Shown piece after piece: positions 1-11,263 of a stretch of DNA of 55,276 nucleotides. The stretch is from the NCBI GenBank assembly GCA_029782365.1, contig JAKOUW010000260.1, forward strand, positions 1-55,276, read 5' to 3'. The DNA comes from Chloroflexota bacterium. GTDB lineage: Bacteria > Chloroflexota > Anaerolineae > Anaerolineales > UBA4823. Both the position numbers and the translations under genes were made by a program. The notes beneath the pieces were generated by a model. It was not told the DNA's origin and did not search any database. It saw nothing but the letters and a program-made list of their open reading frames with translations. Each line of letters opens with the position of its first letter. Within the stretch, counting starts at the first letter, position 1.

Positions 1-132
1 CTCTATCGCCCGGTTGACCACTCTCACAATGTGATTGGCTGGAACCAATTCATCCCAACTCGGAGGAATCAGGCTCGGCTGTGCCATCGTATACGGTTTG
101 AAGACGGGGTAGGCGGGTTTTCTGTGTTTCAT
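1..132 (-). CDS. IS1182-like transposase, N-terminal 44 codons only
   Basis: Reading leftward from the ATG at 132, the frame encodes MKHRKPAYPVFKPYT, then an internal Met and PSLIPPSWDELVPANHIV. The LIPPSWDELVPANH stretch matches the typical start of IS1182-family DDE transposases, where a 'PPS..ELVP.NHLVRVV' pattern is common. The catalytic part lies outside the window. The real start could be the second Met (codon 16). The identical gene start appears in the opposite direction at 55145-55276. Confidence 0.75.
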   Translation of the reverse strand, partial: MKHRKPAYPVFKPYTMAQPSLIPPSWDELVPANHIVRVVNRAIE

Positions 133-201
133 ACCCCGTATTGAATCACATTTTCTTTAAACGCGAAAGGGGCTGCCCAGTTCTTTTTGGACAGCCCCAC
201 A
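1..201 (-). mobile_element. 5' end of an IS1182-like insertion sequence, cut by the window edge
   Basis: Positions 1-201 are the reverse complement of 55076-55276 as far as I can read. The segment contains the start of a transposase reading out of the window and, between it and the array, a strong inverted repeat at 169-198 whose arms are GGGGCTG and CAGCCCC. The outer edge of the IS lies at about 198-201. IS1182 is inferred from the transposase N-terminus. The window probably ends here because identical IS copies could not be assembled through. Confidence 0.8.
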
Positions 202-235
202 CTTCAGCATACGGGTATTTATGAGCGCGCACAGT
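201..235. other. spacer-length sequence between the IS and the first repeat
   Basis: Thirty-five bases separate the IS edge from the first CRISPR repeat, the same as an average spacer of this array. The two bases before it (AC, 199-200) equal the last two bases of a repeat. This is what one would see if the IS had inserted in or at the edge of a repeat, leaving a complete spacer. The array may thus continue beyond the IS. This is inference from length and two bases only. Confidence 0.45.
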
Positions 236-1108
236 GTTTCAATCCACGCCCCCCGCATGGGGAGCGACTTATTGTTTGACCGGGGGTAACAGATATACTT
301 GATGTTTCAATCCACGCCCCCCGCATGGGGAGCGACGTAAAGGCGATGCGCCATCGACAGTCATGGGCTGGTTTCAATCCACGCCCCCCGCATGGGGAGC
401 GACGGTGTTATCAGCCGCTCCGCTCGTATCATTGAGAGCGTTTCAATCCACGCCCCCCGCATGGGGAGCGACGATCGGGTGTGGTCAATGGACATTTTGC
501 AAATGGTTTCAATCCACGCCCCCCGCATGGGGAGCGACCTGTTATATCATCAGCCGGTTGAGCATTTGTGGAGGTTTCAATCCACGCCCCCCGCATGGGG
601 AGCGACCGGGAGAAGCTGTTCCCATATCTGTGAAGCCAGAGTTTCAATCCACGCCCCCCGCATGGGGAGCGACGGCATCCCAGGTAGCGCGCCTTTGACT
701 GCATCCTGTTTCAATCCACGCCCCCCGCATGGGGAGCGACCAAACAATCCACGATCTACACCAATCGATGCATGTTTCAATCCACGCCCCCCGCATGGGG
801 AGCGACTCGAGCTGGTATATAATCTCTTTGGCAGTTATCCGTTTCAATCCACGCCCCCCGCATGGGGAGCGACGTGAGCACTGCCGACATAGCGATCGAC
901 ATCTACAGGTTTCAATCCACGCCCCCCGCATGGGGAGCGACCTGTAAAGTGATACCCGCATCCGCAATGGCATCGTTTCAATCCACGCCCCCCGCATGGG
1001 GAGCGACGATTACACCTGGCACTCCGTTGAATGCGTCAAAGTTTCAATCCACGCCCCCCGCATGGGGAGCGACCGCCTTTGCCGCCGTTTGGCAGCAGGC
1101 AGACTGCC

Positions 1109-1140
1109 GTTTCAATCCACGCCCCCGCATGGGGAGCGAC
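1109..1140 (-). repeat. variant CRISPR repeat, one C missing (32 bp)
   Basis: The central C-run has five C instead of six, so the repeat is 32 bp. It lies in the leader-distal, older part of the array, next to the variant at 1175. The stem can still form. Confidence 0.9.
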
Positions 1141-1174
1141 GTCGGTTTGCGCCAAAAATACCAGATATGCGCCT

Positions 1175-1207
1175 GTTTCAATCCACGCCCCCCGCATGGG
1201 GAGTGAC
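1175..1207 (-). repeat. variant CRISPR repeat, C to T near its plus-strand 3' end
   Basis: The plus-strand end reads GAGTGAC instead of GAGCGAC. In the crRNA orientation this changes the 5' foot of the stem. It adjoins the 32-bp variant at 1109, so two neighbouring old repeats are degenerate. Confidence 0.9.
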
Positions 1208-4200
1208 TAGGGTTGGTTCCTTTCGTGTAAAATTTCCAGAGCCGTTTCAATCCACGCCCCCCGCATGGGGAGCGACTGGGCCGCCTGCTACGATACCACC
1301 GGCTTTTGGTCGTTTCAATCCACGCCCCCCGCATGGGGAGCGACGCCGACGCCAAACACATTCAAAACACGAGTGACGACGTTTCAATCCACGCCCCCCG
1401 CATGGGGAGCGACGAATCAGTCTGCATACTGCCCTGATTATCCATGTGTTTCAATCCACGCCCCCCGCATGGGGAGCGACGCCGGTGTTTGTCCCCGAGG
1501 TGCTCGCCAGTCTAGTGTTTCAATCCACGCCCCCCGCATGGGGAGCGACGCTAGACTAGGCGCTGGCAAAATCACCGGCTGCCAGTTTCAATCCACGCCC
1601 CCCGCATGGGGAGCGACTCTGTCGGTTACTATATTCTATCCGTCCATACTAAGTTTCAATCCACGCCCCCCGCATGGGGAGCGACGCGGCGCAGGCGCTG
1701 TTACAGAACCTGGTGCAGGTTTCAATCCACGCCCCCCGCATGGGGAGCGACCTTCTAAGCACGTTCTAAAAGTACCCTTCCAGTCTGTTTCAATCCACGC
1801 CCCCCGCATGGGGAGCGACGAAAATAGTCCGGTTGTAGAATCATAACCGGTTAGTTTCAATCCACGCCCCCCGCATGGGGAGCGACTCCATTGCCCGCGA
1901 ACCATTTTTACCCTGCTAAAGTTTCAATCCACGCCCCCCGCATGGGGAGCGACGTCAAATCCGCTGTCTATGATAGACGGTTTGGCGTTTCAATCCACGC
2001 CCCCCGCATGGGGAGCGACGATGCCGGCGCCCACACCTACAGCCCATTCAAAGTTTCAATCCACGCCCCCCGCATGGGGAGCGACCCACCCGACCGAGGC
2101 GACAAAAGAGCAGGGTTTGGTTTCAATCCACGCCCCCCGCATGGGGAGCGACGTCGCCCGCGTCCTTCCCAGGCTGGAGCGATACGTTTCAATCCACGCC
2201 CCCCGCATGGGGAGCGACCGTCAAGCTGGCCGATGCTCAGAAGTACATCGACCTGTTTCAATCCACGCCCCCCGCATGGGGAGCGACCCATCTCGTTGTC
2301 ATGGTTCATGGCGTCGATCGGGTTTCAATCCACGCCCCCCGCATGGGGAGCGACGGTAGGCAGGGTAGTCGTACCGAAGCGCTCCAGTGTTTCAATCCAC
2401 GCCCCCCGCATGGGGAGCGACTTGGCCGCTGAGCGGTACAGCGTGACGTCTGTGCCGTTTCAATCCACGCCCCCCGCATGGGGAGCGACTGGGTCAGGTG
2501 CGTCGTTGCGGTCGTTGATATAAGTTTCAATCCACGCCCCCCGCATGGGGAGCGACAATAACTACGGTTACAATCAACTTGTAGACTGCTGTTTCAATCC
2601 ACGCCCCCCGCATGGGGAGCGACATTCCGCGTCCGCTTAGGATTTGTCTACCTCATAGTTTCAATCCACGCCCCCCGCATGGGGAGCGACTTTATTATCC
2701 TATTTACCAGATAAGAGATTAGATGTTTCAATCCACGCCCCCCGCATGGGGAGCGACACACGCTACAAACGATAGGGAGGATAAGCATTTTAGTTTCAAT
2801 CCACGCCCCCCGCATGGGGAGCGACTCGGCTCCAATAGATTTGACCGCCAGATCAATCGTGTTTCAATCCACGCCCCCCGCATGGGGAGCGACGAGCGAG
2901 TGGGATCTATCTGCTGGCGGCTTCGCAGTTTCAATCCACGCCCCCCGCATGGGGAGCGACGGGATCGAGGCGCAGCGGATTCCAACAGCGGAGATGTTTC
3001 AATCCACGCCCCCCGCATGGGGAGCGACTGATCAAGCGCGCCAGGAAAATGGCAAGATGGTTGTTTCAATCCACGCCCCCCGCATGGGGAGCGACCGGCA
3101 CCTGGACCGCACGTTCATTGTCAGACACCCTGTTTCAATCCACGCCCCCCGCATGGGGAGCGACGGCTCCGTGCTTATTTAGCCGGCATCAAAGCCGGGT
3201 TTCAATCCACGCCCCCCGCATGGGGAGCGACGGCGTCCCATCCAACTATTAGGCCCCTGCACTTGTTTCAATCCACGCCCCCCGCATGGGGAGCGACATA
3301 ATGTTAGTTAGTAATCGCACATTGACAGGTGTTTCAATCCACGCCCCCCGCATGGGGAGCGACAAGCCTCAAGAGACGATTTAAAATCGTTTGCATGGTT
3401 TCAATCCACGCCCCCCGCATGGGGAGCGACGCACAAGAGCCCAAGGGATCCAGGCGACAATAGGGTTTCAATCCACGCCCCCCGCATGGGGAGCGACCGC
3501 GCTGCTTTACCTGGTGCTTGGCGGGGCGGATGTTTCAATCCACGCCCCCCGCATGGGGAGCGACTGCGCGAAGCAGCCTTTTTTCTCAAGTTGATTAAGT
3601 TTCAATCCACGCCCCCCGCATGGGGAGCGACTCCTGTCAACCCACAGACAGAGAAAGGATGACCAGTTTCAATCCACGCCCCCCGCATGGGGAGCGACCA
3701 GGATAAATCCAATGATTGATGCTACGTTTATGTTTCAATCCACGCCCCCCGCATGGGGAGCGACATAGCGGCACGGCCGCCTCTATTGTTGGAAGGCGTT
3801 TCAATCCACGCCCCCCGCATGGGGAGCGACGTTGATACATCACCACCGGAAGGAGAGGCTATGTTTCAATCCACGCCCCCCGCATGGGGAGCGACTTAAT
3901 CGCTTGTGCAATCCGCATAGTAATTATTAACGTTTCAATCCACGCCCCCCGCATGGGGAGCGACTAATCCCTCCCCCAAAAAATTGACATAATACCTGTT
4001 TCAATCCACGCCCCCCGCATGGGGAGCGACGATAGTTACCGTCTAAAATGTCACCGGAAAAGAGTTTCAATCCACGCCCCCCGCATGGGGAGCGACTATA
4101 TTAGCTGGCCGTATATCACCAGACTGGGTAGTTTCAATCCACGCCCCCCGCATGGGGAGCGACTCACGAACAACCAGTGAAGTACATTGCCTATGTGTTT

Positions 4201-5880
4201 CAATCCACGCCCCCCGCATGGGGAGCGACAGCATTCTCGCCGGGTTTACGAAACAGCAGGATAGTTTCAATCCACGCCCCCCGCATGGGGAGCGACTAGC
4301 GTTCAACGATAACCGCCATCTTAGGCACATTGTTTCAATCCACGCCCCCCGCATGGGGAGCGACCAACTATCGGGCACGAGTGGATTGGCGGCAAGCGGT
4401 TTCAATCCACGCCCCCCGCATGGGGAGCGACGATTATTTCGGTAGCATGTGAATCACGCGCGTTCTGTTTCAATCCACGCCCCCCGCATGGGGAGCGACG
4501 TTTAACGACTATACGAGTATGAGTATATGGATACGTTTCAATCCACGCCCCCCGCATGGGGAGCGACTAAAAACTTAGAAACTCATAAAAGGAGATTAAA
4601 GTTTCAATCCACGCCCCCCGCATGGGGAGCGACCAGGACAGACAATGACGGACTACTGGGCGCAACGTTGGTTTCAATCCACGCCCCCCGCATGGGGAGC
4701 GACCTACGGTGATTGATGGCGAGTGGGTAAGCGGGGAGGTTTCAATCCACGCCCCCCGCATGGGGAGCGACCACGTATGATGGGCAGCACCTGGGGAACT
4801 ATGCTGGTTTCAATCCACGCCCCCCGCATGGGGAGCGACAGGGTGTTGGCTGCCAGGCGTTGGGCAAAACCGATTGTTTCAATCCACGCCCCCCGCATGG
4901 GGAGCGACGGGGCGCTTCCTGGATCGCCAATGCCCTGGATTGTTTCAATCCACGCCCCCCGCATGGGGAGCGACCGGGCATTGTATGACCAACGTAGATT
5001 GCAAGCTGTTTCAATCCACGCCCCCCGCATGGGGAGCGACACGTCCATTCGTTCGCTGTCAAGGCTGGCAGGTTGTTTCAATCCACGCCCCCCGCATGGG
5101 GAGCGACCGGGGGTAAGTGGTGATCTGGTGCGGGATTGGTTTCAATCCACGCCCCCCGCATGGGGAGCGACCAATGTACTAACTAACATTATATTACCAG
5201 ATATCTGTTTCAATCCACGCCCCCCGCATGGGGAGCGACGGCGTATTTCGCGCCTATCCTCATCGGCTCCGGTGTTTCAATCCACGCCCCCCGCATGGGG
5301 AGCGACTTGGATAACAGCGCTGTAAACGCCTCATCGTACCAGTTTCAATCCACGCCCCCCGCATGGGGAGCGACCTGTCATTGATGGCGAGTGGGTAAGC
5401 GGGGATGGTTTCAATCCACGCCCCCCGCATGGGGAGCGACTTAACGGTGTATATTTACCACTTATGGTATCAGGCGTTTCAATCCACGCCCCCCGCATGG
5501 GGAGCGACTTCGAGAGCCCATCGGAGGAGGGCAATAGGCATATGTTTCAATCCACGCCCCCCGCATGGGGAGCGACTCAGGCATCTATGATACGGGAAAG
5601 CAGTTGATACGGTTTCAATCCACGCCCCCCGCATGGGGAGCGACAGACCATCAGCAGGGCCCGGCGCACCAGCAGCCAGTTTCAATCCACGCCCCCCGCA
5701 TGGGGAGCGACGGTGGCGACAAGCCCTCTGTAATGCGAGGGTGGCGTTTCAATCCACGCCCCCCGCATGGGGAGCGACAGGGATATTTATTTCAATTGTG
5801 TTTTAAATGATCCAGTTTCAATCCACGCCCCCCGCATGGGGAGCGACCCAACAAGCGGTCTCACAGACAACCGCGACGAC

Positions 5881-5913
5881 GTTTCAATCCACGCCCCTCG
5901 CATGGGGAGCGAC
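5881..5913 (-). repeat. variant CRISPR repeat with a C to T change in the C-run
   Basis: The core reads CGCCCCTCGCATGG rather than CGCCCCCCGCATGG. This replaces a G-C pair of the stem with a wobble or mismatch. It is the only variant I saw in the middle of the array. Confidence 0.85.
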
Positions 5914-8900
5914 GTTGGAGGGCGTCGAGCGGGCGTGGCCCGCTTCCCGTTTCAATCCACGCCCCCCGCATGGGGAGCGACGCCGTGTCGTCGCTAACCC
6001 AGGTGGGGGAATAAAGTTTCAATCCACGCCCCCCGCATGGGGAGCGACTTCTGGCGGTATTGCTTTACCAAACTTGAATGTATGTTTCAATCCACGCCCC
6101 CCGCATGGGGAGCGACACTGTCATTGACGGCGAGTGGGTAAGCGAGGAGGTTTCAATCCACGCCCCCCGCATGGGGAGCGACCTGACAGACTGCGTTTGA
6201 TACTATCCTGGCATCATGTTTCAATCCACGCCCCCCGCATGGGGAGCGACGTGGGCGGCGGTGTCAAACTCGTCCAGTTCGGAGGGTTTCAATCCACGCC
6301 CCCCGCATGGGGAGCGACGCCATTCGGCGAGTTTGTGATTTGCTTCGCGGCTGTTTCAATCCACGCCCCCCGCATGGGGAGCGACAACCAAATGGGCGTA
6401 TGGTTGGACTTCAATTATCCGTGTTTCAATCCACGCCCCCCGCATGGGGAGCGACCTCGCGCTTGCCGGCCACTGATAGGTCTTGGCAGGGTTTCAATCC
6501 ACGCCCCCCGCATGGGGAGCGACAATAGCGGCACTGCCGCCTCCATTGTTGGGGGGCGTTTCAATCCACGCCCCCCGCATGGGGAGCGACCGGTAGGCCG
6601 CCGCGTTACCGCTGAGTATAACGAGGTTTCAATCCACGCCCCCCGCATGGGGAGCGACGGCCGACAGGGAGGCCGGGATTGAATTACCCGGTGTTTCAAT
6701 CCACGCCCCCCGCATGGGGAGCGACCCAGAACAACAGCCAGCGCCAGGCTGTGGGATAGTTTCAATCCACGCCCCCCGCATGGGGAGCGACCGTCAGGTT
6801 GATTTCCTGGCTTGGCCCGGTGTTGTTTCAATCCACGCCCCCCGCATGGGGAGCGACGTAGCCACGCCGTATAAGCTGGCTGGATTACCTGTTTCAATCC
6901 ACGCCCCCCGCATGGGGAGCGACCTTTTTCTTTTGACGATATTCTGCACTGCCTGGAGGTTTCAATCCACGCCCCCCGCATGGGGAGCGACTTCTTTGCT
7001 GGCTCCAACCTCGGACGGGTCAACTTGTTTCAATCCACGCCCCCCGCATGGGGAGCGACGTTGGCTTTGGCCGCCGACCTGGGCGCCATGACCGTGTTTC
7101 AATCCACGCCCCCCGCATGGGGAGCGACCAATCCAGGCAAGGGCAAGGGCGCTATCACTTCTGTTTCAATCCACGCCCCCCGCATGGGGAGCGACGTGTG
7201 CTGCGCAGGCTGGGGCCATTTCCTATGACAGTTTCAATCCACGCCCCCCGCATGGGGAGCGACGACGCCAGCAATGAGAATGCTTGAGGTGATTAGGTTT
7301 CAATCCACGCCCCCCGCATGGGGAGCGACTGCCAAGCCGGCCATTGATGTTACTGTGCTCCCAGTTTCAATCCACGCCCCCCGCATGGGGAGCGACGTTG
7401 GAGCCTAAACCATGCCTCAAATCAACTCAGTTTCAATCCACGCCCCCCGCATGGGGAGCGACTGAATTTCTTACCACGGTGTTCGAGATCACGCCTGTTT
7501 CAATCCACGCCCCCCGCATGGGGAGCGACAAAGCATAATCCCCGCCGAAGTACTGGCCGCCCTGTTTCAATCCACGCCCCCCGCATGGGGAGCGACCACA
7601 GCCCTTACGCATTGACAGCCTGAACCAGCACGTTTCAATCCACGCCCCCCGCATGGGGAGCGACGTGGCTCCGGTCACAGCGCAGTTGTGCACGATCGTG
7701 TTTCAATCCACGCCCCCCGCATGGGGAGCGACGAGGTGACGACCACACCCGTCCAAAACCCAACAGAAGTTTCAATCCACGCCCCCCGCATGGGGAGCGA
7801 CTTGAGCGCAGATTGGATCGCTGGCCGGCAGGCTGTTTCAATCCACGCCCCCCGCATGGGGAGCGACCAACACCTGGCAGATATAGAGTATCTCAACATC
7901 AGTTTCAATCCACGCCCCCCGCATGGGGAGCGACCCAGGCGGTTTATTCGGCTGGACGTGAAAGCGTGTTTCAATCCACGCCCCCCGCATGGGGAGCGAC
8001 ATATTGCTTGGCTGCAATGTCTTTCGTCTACCTGCGTTTCAATCCACGCCCCCCGCATGGGGAGCGACGGCATAATCATCCACGCCGTTATTTTTGACGG
8101 TGTTTCAATCCACGCCCCCCGCATGGGGAGCGACGATCCAGCTCCTGCTCCATCGCCGACGCCAGGCCGTTTCAATCCACGCCCCCCGCATGGGGAGCGA
8201 CAAGGATGACAGAATGACTTTAGCCCGATTGTTAGTTTCAATCCACGCCCCCCGCATGGGGAGCGACCGGTCAGCATTGGATCTGCTGGTGTAATGCCGT
8301 CGTTTCAATCCACGCCCCCCGCATGGGGAGCGACTGGAGACCTATGACCGCAATTACCCAATCATCAGGTCGTTTCAATCCACGCCCCCCGCATGGGGAG
8401 CGACGATGAAAATAAATCATCTTGCGCGCATAAATCACACGTTTCAATCCACGCCCCCCGCATGGGGAGCGACTTGACCGTATAAATTTTCACCAAAAAG
8501 ACTGATGTTTCAATCCACGCCCCCCGCATGGGGAGCGACTGGGTAAGCGGGGACGAAAGCCAGGCTGACAGCGAGGTTTCAATCCACGCCCCCCGCATGG
8601 GGAGCGACGTCGGTAATAGTGAGAGATGCCCATGATGCGCCGTTGTTTCAATCCACGCCCCCCGCATGGGGAGCGACGACAAATGGCGAGACTTTGGAGC
8701 GACGGAGCAGTTTCAATCCACGCCCCCCGCATGGGGAGCGACCCCAGCGCAACCACATCGGCAATGACGATTAACGTTTCAATCCACGCCCCCCGCATGG
8801 GGAGCGACTACCCTGGCAGACTTAACCTACCGCGTCGCACGTGTTTCAATCCACGCCCCCCGCATGGGGAGCGACCTTGAGTTAGTTGTGCCTGCTGTAA

Positions 8901-10887
8901 GCCAAGATGTTTCAATCCACGCCCCCCGCATGGGGAGCGACGTTATTTTGAGCAAGATGGATGAGCTGCTACTCAAGTTTCAATCCACGCCCCCCGCATG
9001 GGGAGCGACCTGATATGCGGGCTCTGTATGATCAACGGAGATTGGTTTCAATCCACGCCCCCCGCATGGGGAGCGACCCCCCAGCGGCGTGCAGGGCAGT
9101 GGGTTGGCGGGCAGTTTCAATCCACGCCCCCCGCATGGGGAGCGACTTGACGTAATGGCATTAGGATTCCTGGGCGCAGTTTCAATCCACGCCCCCCGCA
9201 TGGGGAGCGACGTGCCGTTTGCTTTCATTTTTTATCTCCTTTTTTAGTTTCAATCCACGCCCCCCGCATGGGGAGCGACTTTGCTTTATACGTCATTTGA
9301 CCAATAGTTAAATAAGTTTCAATCCACGCCCCCCGCATGGGGAGCGACCTACGGCTTTCACTTCACCGACCCTGCCGTGATGTTTCAATCCACGCCCCCC
9401 GCATGGGGAGCGACCGAGGTGACTGCCTTTGGTTCTGGGCTGCGATCTGTTTCAATCCACGCCCCCCGCATGGGGAGCGACATGGAATGGCTGGCTTTAC
9501 GCACCAAATGGAGTGTTTCAATCCACGCCCCCCGCATGGGGAGCGACTTTGTTGCCCGGAAAGGTGCCGTATGAAAAAGTTGTTTCAATCCACGCCCCCC
9601 GCATGGGGAGCGACGCTGTTGGGCCATGATCAGTCTTTCATCAAGACGTTTCAATCCACGCCCCCCGCATGGGGAGCGACGACTGATATGCCGCGACACC
9701 ACCTGGGGACAGCCGTTTCAATCCACGCCCCCCGCATGGGGAGCGACGTTGCGCACAAGTTGAAGATAATCCAGCCACACAGTTTCAATCCACGCCCCCC
9801 GCATGGGGAGCGACCATATCTAACCTCATAACCTCCTACAATTGGTTGTTTCAATCCACGCCCCCCGCATGGGGAGCGACCGACGGCATTACACCAGCAG
9901 ACCCAATGCTGACCGTTTCAATCCACGCCCCCCGCATGGGGAGCGACCTGACTATTCCAGATGACCTGCATTGGCATATCGAGTTTCAATCCACGCCCCC
10001 CGCATGGGGAGCGACAATAAAAGACGGCAGGTATCATCCGATAAGGCATGTTTCAATCCACGCCCCCCGCATGGGGAGCGACATACGGTTACAATTCGGG
10101 ATAACGGAATCGGAATCGTTTCAATCCACGCCCCCCGCATGGGGAGCGACGATTCTAAAATCTAACAAATAGTCAAAAAAATAAGGTTTCAATCCACGCC
10201 CCCCGCATGGGGAGCGACATACCGTCAATACCATCACAACAATTAACACCGGTTTCAATCCACGCCCCCCGCATGGGGAGCGACTGAGAAAATGTGATGG
10301 TTATAACGTTTATAAAAACGTTTCAATCCACGCCCCCCGCATGGGGAGCGACCCGCTAACCGACGACAAACAGAAAGGATGACCAGTTTCAATCCACGCC
10401 CCCCGCATGGGGAGCGACCGCGTGCGCGGGTCATTGGGCAGGGCTACTTCAAGTTTCAATCCACGCCCCCCGCATGGGGAGCGACTATGATCGACCCCAC
10501 CTGGTAAAACGGCGGCAGAGAGTTTCAATCCACGCCCCCCGCATGGGGAGCGACAGTGTCCTATCGAGGAAAGACAAAAACTTTCAGTTTCAATCCACGC
10601 CCCCCGCATGGGGAGCGACTTGGCCTCGCGGCTCACGATCTCGGATACAGCCAGGTTTCAATCCACGCCCCCCGCATGGGGAGCGACCCAGGTTGATTAT
10701 GCGGTTTGCGGACACATACAAGTTTCAATCCACGCCCCCCGCATGGGGAGCGACATCGAAATCAGCACAGCCTTGAACGCACAAGGCGGTTTCAATCCAC
10801 GCCCCCCGCATGGGGAGCGACGTGACATTGACAGAGATTACTTGCGCGCTATATGTTTCAATCCACGCCCCCCGCATGGGGAGCGAC

Positions 10888-10921
10888 CCAGTTGGGCCAG
10901 GGCCAAAGAGCCCTGGCCCAT
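10888..10921 (-). other. spacer that is itself a perfect hairpin
   Basis: This spacer, the third from the leader, contains an 11-bp perfect inverted repeat (TGGGCCAGGGC at 10893-10903 and GCCCTGGCCCA at 10910-10920) around a 6-base loop. It probably came from a palindromic element such as a terminator stem. The crRNA guide would fold on itself. Confidence 0.85.
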
Positions 10922-11088
10922 GTTTCAATCCACGCCCCCCGCATGGGGAGCGACGAACAGGCCGTTTACGATGGTCGAGGCGTTGGTGTTTCAATCCACG
11001 CCCCCCGCATGGGGAGCGACTGGAGCCCTTGGTTATCTCGTTGATTTCATAGATAGTTTCAATCCACGCCCCCCGCATGGGGAGCGAC

Positions 11089-11263
11089 CGCAAAATATAG
11101 CCCCATTATACAACCTCCCCCCACATATTGGGTTTGTCAATTTTTTTTGGCCTGCATTTGCCTTTTTCTACCTCAATTTTCAGCCCTATTCACTTGTTAA
11201 GGTGCGTTTTTCCGTGCGAACCTCCCAGGATTCTCCTGTTCACTTCAGGTTCGCAATCCAGCT
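11089..11263 (-). promoter_or_regulatory. CRISPR leader with candidate pre-crRNA promoter
   Basis: This gene-free AT-rich 175-bp stretch separates cas2 from the first repeat on its upstream side in crRNA orientation. On the minus strand there is a TATAAT at 11110-11105, sixteen bases from the array, and a TTGACA at 11140-11135. The spacing of 24 bp is too long for a standard sigma-70 promoter, so the pairing is uncertain and the -35 may be unrelated. The leader should also contain the integration signals used by Cas1-Cas2. Confidence 0.7.

Larger units (their letters stand above)
236..11088 (-). CRISPR. type I-C CRISPR array, 162 repeats
   Basis: I counted 162 repeats of 33 bp starting at 236, 304, 371, 440 and so on to 11056, giving 161 full spacers of 31-37 bp (mean about 34). 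On the plus strand the repeat begins GTTTCAATCC, has a CCCCCCGCATGGGG core and ends GGAGCGAC. On the minus strand it therefore ends ATTGAAAC, the usual 3' end of type I-C repeats. The core folds into an 8-bp stem with one G-T pair around an ATGC loop, as Cas5d requires. The cas operon and leader lie at the right end, so the newest spacers are near 11056 and the oldest near 236. I found three variant repeats and no exact duplicate spacers, but several related ones. Open frames across the array are repeat artefacts. Confidence 0.98.

Noticed and set aside
2557..10117. Spacers 2557-2590 and 10083-10117 share TACGGTTACAAT
   Set aside because: A 12-base match is expected about once by chance among this many spacers, the position differs, and the reading frames disagree.
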